Source: Toxonevra muliebris (Eukaryota; Arthropoda; Insecta; Diptera; Pallopteridae). Taken from it: a stretch of DNA of 64,000 nt. The position numbers and the translations under genes were made by a program. Each line of letters starts with the position of its first letter. Positions within the stretch are counted from its first letter, which is position 1. The notes under the pieces are model-generated. The model was not told the origin of the DNA, ran no database searches, and was given only the letters and a program-made list of their open reading frames with translations. The stretch covers positions 66,538,079 to 66,602,078 of the forward strand of contig OY829327.1 in the NCBI GenBank assembly GCA_963691655.1, given 5' to 3'. Below are positions 35,757-44,475 of this stretch, one piece after another.

Positions 35757-36625
35757 AGGGCTGAGCTTCAGGCTACTGTGGGGGTCAGCGGGTGGCGGAT
35801 AGCTGAACGGCCGGCAGTGATGTCGGCTAGCTGCGAATAACCAATAAGCAGTCCCCGACCAAGAGCGGCAGAGGTGGAGGGTGTGTCTTAAAAGGCCACA
35901 ATACCCAATGAAGATCTGCGACAGGACGAGAAGGCACCGTCCTTGGCGTAAGTGCTCCCCACCCCGGGGTGGCACCGTGGGACATCGTTGCAGAATCCGG
36001 GCATGCGTATCTCAACACTGACCTACCCTATGACCCTCTCAAGTGGGTCATGGAGGGTAATGTTTAGTGGCAGATGCAAGTGTTCGGAGACTTAGCGAAC
36101 CACAACAGCAGATAGTGCCGGGAGTGTGTGCCACACCGTTAGTCGCTACCCGGCTTCGACCGATGGGTCGAAGGGCTTGGGTAAGTGCAGACGGCTGGTT
36201 CACATGTTCGGTACTATGCGAGAAATGGAAGTCGGAACCTGAGTCCAGTAGGGTTCTGACAAAATGGTACTGGAACCAAGATTTTGAGCTGTTGATATGA
36301 GCTGACGGCTGTGGCATTCGGGCACCTTAGTAAGCGGAGTGAAATCTAGCGGAAACGGCTGTCCGGCTAATGTCCCAGCTGCCTCCGTCCCGGTAAAACC
36401 TTGGCAGGCCTCGTTGTACGTTCAAGGTACGTCACCACTACGGTGGTGGTTCAGGCTCGGTTGACTTCGTTCCCGATTGCGCTGACCTGGCTCTGAACGC
36501 AAGCACCCATAAAGTCTTGCGTCAACCCTTGCGTGGCCTCACTGCTTGCATAGATAACCACGGGGTCATTAAGGCGACTGTACATTCGGACCGAGATAGC
36601 GGCAACGAGGGGGGACCCACTTACA
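35757..36625 (+). promoter_or_regulatory. 5' UTR and presumed internal promoter of the R1-like LINE
   Basis: Begins AGGGCTGAGCTTCAGGCTAC, directly after the target duplication, and is GC-rich up to the ORF1 start. Complete LINEs carry their promoter at the 5' end, so it is expected here, but no specific initiator was confirmed. Small frames on both strands (35721-35975, 36048-36317, 36067-36300, 36451-36765) have no recognisable domain. Confidence 0.5.
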
Positions 36626-38215
36626 ATGTTTAATCCAAAAAATACAATAACAGGAGTAGATGAGGAGGAGATCTTCGACCCTTTCAAAGGCCGACGACTC
36701 ACGCGATCACCAGAGAAAGCCAGCACAAATATGTTGGAAAAAGCAGGGTCTTCACCGGACCTCATCGAACTGGATCAGGACGATACCAGAAAGATAAGTC
36801 CAAGAAATGGCTCGAAGGCGAAAAGTGTAGCTTCAGCTAGTAGCGCTTCCATACACGATCAGCAGAAATCTATCAGGCACTCAGACACGCCCACAGGAGA
36901 TTTAATCAGTTTGACACCGCAACAACGGCCCTTATTCGGTATACACAAGGCATCAGCCTTGAACGCTACTACACCAAGGACAGCGGCAAGAACACCAGCA
37001 AAGCAGCACGAAATAACCGTCGTACAACCACCACCAACGAGCGCGTTCCAGGCCAAGATGGCAAAGCTTGGAGTGCATATTAACAAGCTTTTGGTGTACT
37101 ATGATGGCAGAAAAAATGTCCACTCAGAAATTAAGCGCTTAGGATCAATGATCAAGGGTGCTTATACCGAGGCAATGCTGGAAATGGAAAATTGCGACAG
37201 AGAAAATATATTAAAAACAGTCACGTCTGACATAAAGGCGAATGGACCGGAAAGAAACGTACGAACTGACACACTAGCTGAAGTGGCTAGCAAAGTGCCA
37301 CCACTATCGGTTAAGAGAGTGAGAGCCAGCACAAGTCCAGACATGCAAAAGGAGAGCGAGAAATTACCTGTGGCAAAAAAAAGATGCGCCAAGGTAGAAA
37401 CGCAACAGGTGAATTCATCGAAGGAGACACCTAACCAGAAAGACACTAAGGAGCCAAAGAAAGCTGCATGGACCCGTGTAAAGGACAAGAGGACGAGGAA
37501 GGCCAGAACTATAAGGACTAGACCTGATGCCATCATCATATCGAAGGCGGGCGACGCTACGTACGCAGACATCCTGCGTAAAGTCAAAACCAGCGACAAC
37601 CTGAAAACCCTGGGAGAGAATGTCAAATCCATTCGCAGAACGGCTAAAGGTGAGTTGCTCCTGGAACTCAAGAGGGCTCCAGAAAGTCGTACGGTCTCAT
37701 ACCAGGCGGCTGTAGAAGAGGTGCTTAAGGAGACAGCCAAAGTGGCGGCCAAAACACACACGGTGACGCTACAGTGCAGAGACCTCGATGAAGTCACAAC
37801 CCCGTTGGAGATTTGTGAAGCACTTCATGCCCAGTGCAAAATCAGGCATCCTGACGAAACAGCAGTTAAAAGCCTACGGAAGAGCTATAATGGCACACAA
37901 ACAGCTTTTATCAGCCTGCCCGTGGACGACGAAGTCATAAAGACGCAACGAGTACGCATCGGTTGGGTGATAAGCAGGATAAGGGAAGTCGAGTCCCCCA
38001 AATACTGCTACAAGTGCTGGGGCTATGGCCACACAGCGCTGCGCTGCACCGATAAGACAGATAGATCGGGGCTCTGCAGGAGATGTGGGGGAAAAGGACA
38101 CATGGCGGCAGCCTGTTTGAATAAAGAGAAATGCGCCCTGTGCAATGGAGCGCATGCGGCAGGGAGCTCAAAATGCCCTCTGCTTCAAAAGGCACGAAAG
38201 AACTTGAGATCATGA
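36626..38215 (+). CDS. ORF1 gag-like nucleic-acid-binding protein of the R1-like LINE
   Basis: This 529-aa protein should bind the element RNA and form the ribonucleoprotein that reaches the nucleus. The start is ATG at 36626 (ACAATG). The N-terminal half is polar and low complexity, with many Lys, Ser, Thr and Pro; a KKRCAKVE string (about 250) and KDKRTRKARTIRTRP (about 290) are basic, possibly nuclear-localising. A conserved middle (about 330-455) ends in VRIGWVISRIREVESPKYCY. The C-terminus has three zinc knuckles: CYKCWGYGHTALRC (461-474) and CRRCGGKGHMAAAC (484-497), both CX2CX4HX4C, and a CALCNGAHAAGSSKC variant (503-517). Three C-terminal knuckles are usual in R1-clade ORF1. Its TGA overlaps the ORF2 ATG as ATGA. 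Confidence 0.92.
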   Translation: MFNPKNTITGVDEEEIFDPFKGRRLTRSPEKASTNMLEKAGSSPDLIELDQDDTRKISPRNGSKAKSVASASSASIHDQQKSIRHSDTPTGDLISLTPQQRPLFGIHKASALNATTPRTAARTPAKQHEITVVQPPPTSAFQAKMAKLGVHINKLLVYYDGRKNVHSEIKRLGSMIKGAYTEAMLEMENCDRENILKTVTSDIKANGPERNVRTDTLAEVASKVPPLSVKRVRASTSPDMQKESEKLPVAKKRCAKVETQQVNSSKETPNQKDTKEPKKAAWTRVKDKRTRKARTIRTRPDAIIISKAGDATYADILRKVKTSDNLKTLGENVKSIRRTAKGELLLELKRAPESRTVSYQAAVEEVLKETAKVAAKTHTVTLQCRDLDEVTTPLEICEALHAQCKIRHPDETAVKSLRKSYNGTQTAFISLPVDDEVIKTQRVRIGWVISRIREVESPKYCYKCWGYGHTALRCTDKTDRSGLCRRCGGKGHMAAACLNKEKCALCNGAHAAGSSKCPLLQKARKNLRS

Positions 38216-41200
38216 AAATTATTCAACTCAACCTCAACCACTGCGAAGCAGCACAGGATCTCCTGCGGCAAACAACAATGGAGCATGGCTTCGATTTAGC
38301 GTTACTGTCGGAGCAATACGCGAATATGGACGGCCATTGTTGGACATCAGATAAGACGAGCAAAACAGCCATTTGGATCTCAGGCAAAGAAACATGCCAA
38401 CAAAAAATGGCAACAAATGTGCCAGGCTTTACGTGGGTAAAGATGAACGGCATATACCTATTTAGCTGCTATGCCCCACCTAGCATGAGTAAAGAAGAAT
38501 TTGAAAACATGATGGCGTCGCTGGTATCTGAGGCGCATGGAAAACATCCGATATTAATCGCCGGTGATTTTAATGCGTGGTCCACCACATGGGGGAGCAC
38601 TCGTACCAATCAACGTGGCAGGATACTCCTTGAAAGCCTAGTACCCTTGGAGCTGGAGCTACTAAACGAAGTCGGACATCACACCTTTGAATCTGCTAGG
38701 GGGAGCTCTATAATAGATCTCACTTTTGCCCACACCACGATCGCACGGCGTGCCAAATGGAGTGTGAGCACCATTTATACGCACAGTGATCACAAGGCTA
38801 TCATTATCGACATCGCCACCCATGTACCATCTCACGCACCTTGTATGCAGAAGGCACAAAAGAAAGGGTGGAAGAAGGAATCCTTCGACGCCGAAATCTT
38901 CAACATGGTTTGGCGCGACGCAACTTTACAGGATGGTTCAGCTGCCGAACTGGCAGACCATGTCACTGCACTAATGGAAAATGCATGCGACGCAACGATG
39001 CCCAGACGTTCTGGGACGTCCAGGAGAAAACCAGTTTACTGGTGGAACGCTGAAATAGCCGATACCAGGAAAAAATGTCACAAAGCGCGCAGGAAAGCGC
39101 AGAGAGCCCGCTCTCTCCCCACATGGGATGCTCTTCATTCCGACTACAAAATAGCAAGAGCTACGCTAAAAGTTGCCATCAAAGCTAGTAAACACGCTTG
39201 CTTTAAAGCACTGTGCGATAGTGCGGATTTAGACCCTTGGGGTATGGCATATAAAATGGTAATGAACAAACTCAGAGGCCCGAGGTCCCCACAGCCGACC
39301 TGCCCATCGCTAATGCGAACAGTGGTAGCTGCTCTTTTCCCACCGCAGGAACAGCTCGTCCCAAACCGAAGCCAATACACCTGTGTAGTCACCCCGGACA
39401 TCACTACCAGCGATGTACTTGAAACCTTGAGAAGGATCGCTGACAACAAAGCCCCGGGACTAGATGGGATTCCCAACATTGCAGTTAAAACAGCGATAAA
39501 TACGAAACCGGAGATATTCGTCAAGCTTTTTGGCGCCTGCCTGAAAGAGGGCGTATTCCCAGACCCATGGAAACGCCAACGATTGGTGCTTCTGCTAAAG
39601 CCAGGGAAGCTGCCGGACCAACCGTCATCATACCGCCCGCTTTGTATGTTGGACACGCTTGGCAAAATTCTTGAACGTATCATATGCGTCAGGCTCCAGG
39701 AATTCCTTGAGAAACCGGGCGGGCTTGCCGAGCTCCAGTTCGGCTTCAGGAAAGCGCGCTCCACAGTTGACGCTATACACACTGTAATGAACATTGCTCG
39801 CGAAGCCACTAGTGGAAAAAGCTGGAAAAGTGGCAAAAAGAAGTATTGCGCAGTTGTGACGCTGGACATAAAAAATGCCTTCAACTCTGCGAGCTGGCCC
39901 CAGATTATGAGTGCGCTGCAACGTTTCAACGTGCCGGAGTACCTGCTGAGAATTATCACAGATTACTTCAAACATAGAGTGCTTCTTTATGACACGGACG
40001 ACGGCGTGAAGCAGTACGAGGTCACAGGAGGTGTACCTCAGGGCTCCGTTCTCGGTCCCACATTGTGGAACGCAATGTACGACGGAATTTTCAAAGTTGA
40101 TCTTCCCGAAGATGCCACACTCGTCGGATATGCCGACGACATAGCTATGGTAGTAGTCGCCAAACATCTGGACTTACTACAGGCTAGATGCAACGATGCA
40201 ATTGCAAGGGTGAGAAGATGGTTAAATAGCTCAAGACTGGAGTTGGCAGTCCAAAAAACGGAGGTAGTGCTATTGAGCACAAGAAAACAGCGCGAAGAGC
40301 TGGTAATCACAGTTGGGGATCATTGCATCACCTCACAGCCACACCTAAAGTACTTAGGGGTACCCATCGACACAAGGATGACATTTAAGGAGCACTTAGC
40401 AGCCGTCAGTGGTAAAGCGGCTAGAATAAACGGCGCGCTAACGCGCATTATGTGGAATATCGGAGGCCCACGGGAGGGCAGGCGTCAGCTGCTTTCAATG
40501 GTGACCAGCTCCGTTATACTGTATGCAGCACCCATCTGGGCGAACGCAAAGAAGACACATCTGAAGGGCATTCGCTCGATTTATAGGCTCAGTGCACTGA
40601 GGATTGCCAGCGCCTATCGTACAGTGTCGGACGACGCCATTTGCGTCATAGCAAGAAAATTGCCCATTGACCTACTAGCAATAGAAATGAAGCGCCTTTA
40701 TAGTATAACTGGAGAAAGGCCAACGAACGTCAGGAAAACAGAAGAGAGGAAGCGTACCATTATGGAATGGCAGCGAAACTGGGAGCAGTCCAAAAAGGGT
40801 CGCTGCACCTTTAACCTAATCCCTAATATAGCAGCGTGGATGGAGCGCAAACATGGAGAAGTCGATTATTTCGTCACCCAAATGCTCAGCGGGCATGGGT
40901 GCTTTAAACAATATCTGCACAGATTTAAACTTGAAGAAGACCCGTTCTGCCCGAACTGCCCGAGCGAACCCGAGGACTCAACACACATCATTTTCCACTG
41001 CCCACGCTTCAACAGCATCAGGGAGGAACTAGAGAGAGCTTTTGGGGAACCCCCCACGGTAGCCAACTTGACAGCACAGATGTGCCAAACGATAGAGAAG
41101 TGGAATGCAGTATGCAAGATGGCGAAGAGCATTCTGACATTATTAAGGAATGCTGAATCTGAACGTAAAGCCGAGCGTGCGCAACGAAATATCGCAAATA

Positions 41201-41223
41201 CAGAAGACGACGAGGATGGGTGA
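38212..41223 (+). CDS. ORF2 endonuclease-reverse transcriptase of the R1-like LINE
   Basis: A 1003-aa polyprotein for target-primed reverse transcription. I choose ATG 38212 (MKIIQLNLNHCEAAQDLL), which overlaps the ORF1 TGA as ATGA; an upstream in-frame ATG at 38131 lies inside ORF1 and would add 27 residues. APE-like endonuclease, about 1-220: IQLNLNH, LLSEQY, GDFNAWSTTWGS, SSIIDLTF and THSDHKAIIID carry the catalytic N, E, D/N and SDH residues. RT, about 400-720: NKAPGLDGIPN, SSYRPLCMLDTLGKILERI, FGFRKARSTVDAI, VTLDIKNAFNSASW (box A Asp), GGVPQGSVLGPTLWNAMYDG, GYADDIAMVV (catalytic ADD near 640), LKYLGVPID. The C-terminal Cys/His motif FCPNCP...HIIFHCPRF lies near 911-930. No RNase H domain, as in R1. 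No stop, gap or lost catalytic residue seen, so it may be active. Confidence 0.94.
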   Translation: MKIIQLNLNHCEAAQDLLRQTTMEHGFDLALLSEQYANMDGHCWTSDKTSKTAIWISGKETCQQKMATNVPGFTWVKMNGIYLFSCYAPPSMSKEEFENMMASLVSEAHGKHPILIAGDFNAWSTTWGSTRTNQRGRILLESLVPLELELLNEVGHHTFESARGSSIIDLTFAHTTIARRAKWSVSTIYTHSDHKAIIIDIATHVPSHAPCMQKAQKKGWKKESFDAEIFNMVWRDATLQDGSAAELADHVTALMENACDATMPRRSGTSRRKPVYWWNAEIADTRKKCHKARRKAQRARSLPTWDALHSDYKIARATLKVAIKASKHACFKALCDSADLDPWGMAYKMVMNKLRGPRSPQPTCPSLMRTVVAALFPPQEQLVPNRSQYTCVVTPDITTSDVLETLRRIADNKAPGLDGIPNIAVKTAINTKPEIFVKLFGACLKEGVFPDPWKRQRLVLLLKPGKLPDQPSSYRPLCMLDTLGKILERIICVRLQEFLEKPGGLAELQFGFRKARSTVDAIHTVMNIAREATSGKSWKSGKKKYCAVVTLDIKNAFNSASWPQIMSALQRFNVPEYLLRIITDYFKHRVLLYDTDDGVKQYEVTGGVPQGSVLGPTLWNAMYDGIFKVDLPEDATLVGYADDIAMVVVAKHLDLLQARCNDAIARVRRWLNSSRLELAVQKTEVVLLSTRKQREELVITVGDHCITSQPHLKYLGVPIDTRMTFKEHLAAVSGKAARINGALTRIMWNIGGPREGRRQLLSMVTSSVILYAAPIWANAKKTHLKGIRSIYRLSALRIASAYRTVSDDAICVIARKLPIDLLAIEMKRLYSITGERPTNVRKTEERKRTIMEWQRNWEQSKKGRCTFNLIPNIAAWMERKHGEVDYFVTQMLSGHGCFKQYLHRFKLEEDPFCPNCPSEPEDSTHIIFHCPRFNSIREELERAFGEPPTVANLTAQMCQTIEKWNAVCKMAKSILTLLRNAESERKAERAQRNIANTEDDEDG

Positions 41224-41394
41224 TGAACAATAAACAATTATTGACACAACACAAATAGATCCAAACAACAGAATCAACAAACGAGTAACAGCATAAAGCT
41301 GAACCAGCCCTGCGAAGTAATACCAACTGGTAGTCCCGCGGGGAGAGTGGTAGGAGAGGAAGTAGGTGGTTTTAGTCGGTAGGAATCCGACATA

Positions 41395-41418
41395 ACCGTA
41401 GAACTGGAGTTCTACGGT
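41395..41418 (+). other. Perfect stem-loop in the 3' UTR of the R1-like LINE
   Basis: ACCGTAGAAC, loop TGGA, GTTCTACGGT: a 10-bp perfect stem with a 4-nt loop, 30 bp before the A tail. In R1/R2-type and other LINEs, 3' UTR structure is recognised by the cognate RT at the start of target-primed reverse transcription; this is the likely role here. Confidence 0.75.
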
Positions 41419-41447
41419 ATCTATGAAGATTTCCACCTGCCAACGTA

Positions 41448-41448
<1 letters not shown>

Positions 41449-41484
<36 letters not shown>
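41449..41484 (+). other. 36-nt A tail of the R1-like LINE
   Basis: Uninterrupted A from CAACGTAC to the target duplication. An unbroken tail of this length in otherwise mutating DNA supports a young insertion. Confidence 0.9.
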
Positions 41485-41490
<6 letters not shown>

Positions 41491-41745
41491 CTGATGTCCC
41501 TGTTGTCAATTCGAAAGGAGATAATAGAGGAGGATGGCTAATACAGCTAATGTAAGCTCAAGGAAATATTAACAGTTATTGGACGCAAAAATCTTTAACC
41601 TTCCTCTACCCCCATCTATACGAATTTTACACACAAAAATTTCTATTATACAAATACTTTTTTGATGTTACAATTGCTGGGACATAGAATATAGCGCATC
41701 TGTACCTTGCATTGAAAATATTGTGTAAAATGCATTCCGGCAACT

Positions 41746-42056
41746 GACGACCTCGATAGCCTAGTGGATAGTGCACTAGACTTTCATCTGGGAGGTTCGG
41801 GTTCGAGTCCCGTCTTCGTCTGGTGGTTAATTTTCATTACTTTCTTATATTCACTATCAATATGAAGTGTATGAGAATTATAAGATAGTGTACAAGTACA
41901 CATATTGGTTGGTAATGGCAAAACCACCAAGCCGATAAAAAATTGCCACACCGCCGTTCGGAATCGGCGTTAAACTGTAGGTCCAACTATGTGGTATCAC
42001 AATGGGCCGTTCAGGCCTAAGTGTGTCTCTCGACAGCCACTCCAACCTAACCTTAC
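41746..42056 (+). mobile_element. tRNA-derived SINE, copy 1
   Basis: The 311-bp body starts GACGACCTCGATAGCC. It has a pol III A box (TAGCCTAGTGG) and B box (GGTTCGAGTCC) in a tRNA-like head, a tRNA-unrelated body and a 3' end of TCCAACCTAACCTTAC. The 13-bp duplication CATTCCGGCAACT flanks it (41733-41745, 42057-42069). The second copy (62516-62826, minus) is nearly identical. The tRNA-like head is not a working tRNA gene: the acceptor stem does not pair and the sequence continues as SINE body. It inserted in the right half of the Transib-like element. Confidence 0.9.
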
Positions 42057-42436
42057 CATTCCGGCAACTTTCGGCAACTGATATCTTCATATGCTTTACA
42101 AAAAACCCTTGAACCCTTGAAAATTTTTTAAAACCCTTTTTTTCTCAGCCTTGAAAACAACTTACATGATAAAAATACCGGTGAATTCATTACTTATTTA
42201 TTGTTTTGATTATAGTTAAATAATATTTTTATTTAGATATATGAAAAGTACTTACTCTTACAAATTGATTGCATGTTGTCTCGTTGATTTTTTGAAGAAT
42301 AGCTGTTCTTAAGCATTGTTCTAAAACGCTGCTAGAGTTATCACTGCAACTATTTAAAATGTCAGAACCCTCCCAAAAAAAACTTTATTTTTCGACTTAT
42401 GGCCAGCTTTTTGGGATTGCAGGCCACTGTGAGACG

Positions 42437-43372
42437 TAATGAACGTTTTTTTTTTTGTCAAGTAAGTTATCTCTTTCAACTTGTTGCACCCATGTCTTTC
42501 TTTCTAAAGTCATTTTTGTTCTTAAAAATTGAACTGGATCCAAAACTGCGGTATTTTCCCACAAAGCAATGATTTCTCAACTATTATTTGACTTGTTTTC
42601 GTGCAACTACTACTAACACTTTCTCTACAACTATTTACTATTTTTTTCTGATTCCGTTCAGGTGTTTATTCAGTACAACAAATATATTTATATATAGTAA
42701 ATTTTGTAGTCTCCTAATTTTATAAATTTTTTTCAATCAATCTACTGGCAATGGGTGTACCCGAAAATGCGAGAGTACCCGAAAATGCTCGTGTACCCGG
42801 AAATTCTCGGGTACCCGCAGCATAACGGGTACCCGTCATAATAGTGCCCGAGTAATACCCGAAACCCCCGGGTATCCGGGTACAACCCGGGTAAACGGGT
42901 ATCAAGAGCACTAGTTGATTCTTTTGAGATCTATTTTCCTATAAACAATGAGATATGATCGTTTTGGTGATCAGTGGCCCAAGCTAATTCTTTCTAAAAA
43001 CATTTTTGTATTGGGGCAATCTATGCCAACAAATGCCATAATCAACATTCTCATTTCTTATTTGGCTGAAACTTTGATATTTTTTTATATTCTGTGAGAA
43101 AAATTTACTTAAACATTTTGAAATTTTTTTTGTGAAGCCGTTCATGAGATATGAATTTTCGAAAATTCTGCGCTTGTAGTTTTTGATTGTTTCAAATGCT
43201 CATAACTTTTTGAAAAATGCCATAACATTTTGAAAAATGCTTCCATTTTACAATTATTTTTAATTTAATGGTTTTAAATACTTTTCTTGATAATGAATAT
43301 CTGAACCTTTTTGAAATGAAACTTCACAAGCGAGGGTAAATCGAATATTTTGCAACGGAAATCGCATTGTTG
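42437..43372. other. AT-rich DNA containing a GGGTACCCG cluster
   Basis: Apart from the cluster listed separately, no gene or bordered repeat was recognised. The minus frame 42720-42911 is the translation of the repeat cluster (repeating GTRxFxGT-like units). Confidence 0.4.
42745..42905. repeat. Palindrome-rich GGGTACCCG cluster
   Basis: About ten variants of (C)GGGTACCCG or GTACCCGAAAAT in ~160 bp (for example TGTACCCGAAAATGCG, ATTCTCGGGTACCCGCAGC, ATAACGGGTACCCGTC, CCCCCGGGTATCCGGGTAC). Each unit is self-complementary and the array could fold extensively. It is GC-rich against AT-rich flanks. The right edge TATCAAGAGCACTAG may be an element end; no target duplication was confirmed. Confidence 0.6.
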
Positions 43373-43950
43373 TTGCACTCATAAGAAACTAATAAGAAAC
43401 GAAGTTATACAGTTGTTAGTATTTAGCGAACGAGGTCATATGGAGATAGGCTACATACAATCATGCAGAGAGTCGACCCCTAGCAGTTTTATCTCATGCG
43501 CTTTAGTGAGAGCGCTTGATTCCATATAGTTGCTTTCATCTCATGTCTTATATACGTGTACTAGGTCGTGTTTGTGCCGATAAGTGTAGAGAGTATCAAC
43601 AGAAAAAAGCTTCAGAAAACAGAAAGAGGATGAGAGCAAAAGCTTCAACAACAACGGTCACGTGAAAAATAGCTTTTTTGTTGCACTCATACGAAACCAG
43701 TAAAAAACGAAGATATGCAGTTGCTAATCGGCTACATACAATCAAACAGAGAGTCGACTTCTCGTAGTTTTATCTCATGTGCTTTAGTGAGAGAGCACAC
43801 CTAGATGCCTCTGCCTGATTATATATACCTGAACTTTCCTCTCATGTATTATATACATGTACATACTTCGTCGTGTTTGTGCCAATAAGTGTAGAGAGTG
43901 CCCACAGAAAAAAAGGTGACAACTAAAAAGAAAGCAGAAGGCTACAAAAA
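43373..43950 (+). repeat. Tandem duplication, ~308-bp unit
   Basis: Unit 1 begins TTGCACTCATAAGAAACTAA at 43373 and unit 2 begins TTGCACTCATACGAAACCAG at 43681. Both carry ATACAATCA..CAGAGAGTCGAC, TTTTATCTCATG..GCTTTAGTGAGAG and GTGTTTGTGCC.ATAAGTGTAG. The copies have diverged with small indels and are non-coding. Confidence 0.75.
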
Positions 43951-43995
43951 CTTCAGCAGAATTTGTTATAAATGTTTTCTAATGGATTCTGATAG

Positions 43996-44475
43996 AACTC
44001 GAGAAAAAAAACTTATACTTGTCTCTACGTTTTAAAAGTTTAGTCTAATTTTCTTTTTACGCGGGCCTAAAGTTTGCCCATTTCTAACAGAATAAATATA
44101 ATAAATCATAGGACAACTTGTTAGTTTGGCATCAAAGCTTGTTTGCATGTTCAGCATTTTATAATAGAATTTTCCATAGAATATTTTCTTCAACACATTA
44201 AACCTTTAGTACCTACCGTTATGGGTATTTTTTGCCCTTTTCAAAAAAAGTTACATTTTTGACCCATTGCGAGGGTCGATAGAGGGTTAATATGTTTGAG
44301 AAATATGTTGCCCATGAAATTTTACTATAGATCATGAACAACAAAAATCTGTAAATTTGATTTTAGTAAAACAAAACCCAAATTCTAAAAATGTTTAAAA
44401 TTTTCACTTTTTATACGTAGTGAACTGGTGTGTTTTTAAAAGTATTTTCTATGCAAAAAACATATTTTATATTGC
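43996..44475 (-). repeat. Dispersed ~520-bp repeat, copy 2 (inverted)
   Basis: Reverse complement of the element seen at 16605-17125 and 47215-47750. It shares ATTTCTAACAGAATAAATAT, CATTGCGAGGGTCGATAGAG and CATGAAATTTTACTATAG. It retains the internal GGGTTAATATG / TAAACC palindrome. Confidence 0.7.

Larger units (their letters stand above)
35757..41484 (+). mobile_element. Full-length R1-clade LINE, apparently intact
   Basis: The 5728-bp element is bounded by the 15-bp duplication ATACATGCTGATGTC (35742-35756 and 41484-41498, sharing the last tail A). It has an ~870-bp GC-richer 5' UTR, ORF1 (gag-like), ORF2 (endonuclease plus RT), a short 3' UTR with a perfect stem-loop and a 36-nt A tail. 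The GC content is far above the flanks. Both ORFs are open from end to end and the tail is pure A, pointing to recent insertion. The R1 clade is inferred from the ORF2 N-terminus, three CCHC knuckles in ORF1 and the absence of an RNase H domain. It is not in rDNA, so it behaves as a dispersed member. Confidence 0.9.
35461..42431. mobile_element. Transib-like DNA transposon, non-autonomous, with nested insertions
   Basis: Left terminus CACAGTGGTCTGGAATCCCG (35461) and right terminus, reverse-complemented, CACAGTGGCCTGCAATCCCA match at 41 of the first 44 positions. AGACG flanks both ends (35456-35460, 42432-42436). A CAC-A/T-R-TG start and a 5-bp duplication are the hallmarks of Transib, the superfamily related to the RAG1 recombinase. 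After subtracting the LINE (35757-41484), the SINE (41746-42056) and their duplicated target sites, about 0.9 kb remains with no transposase frame. The left half holds two ~122-bp tandem repeats (GGGGGTTTTT at 35535 and 35657, each followed by AACAAAATGGCG). Confidence 0.7.

Noticed and set aside
37162..37797. 211-codon minus-strand frame
   Set aside because: Antisense shadow of LINE ORF1; no domain and strongly biased composition.
38131..38211. 27 extra N-terminal residues for ORF2 from ATG 38131
   Set aside because: They are encoded inside the ORF1 zinc-knuckle region in another frame. ATG 38212 overlaps the ORF1 stop and matches the expected endonuclease start.
39144..39959. 271-codon minus-strand frame
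   Set aside because: Antisense shadow of LINE ORF2 across the RT domain.
41746..41820. tRNA gene with good A and B boxes
   Set aside because: The acceptor stem does not pair and the sequence continues as a 311-bp SINE flanked by a target duplication, with a second copy at 62.5 kb.
42745..42905. CRISPR-like array of short repeats
   Set aside because: Units are contiguous palindromes without unique spacers, and the sequence is eukaryotic.
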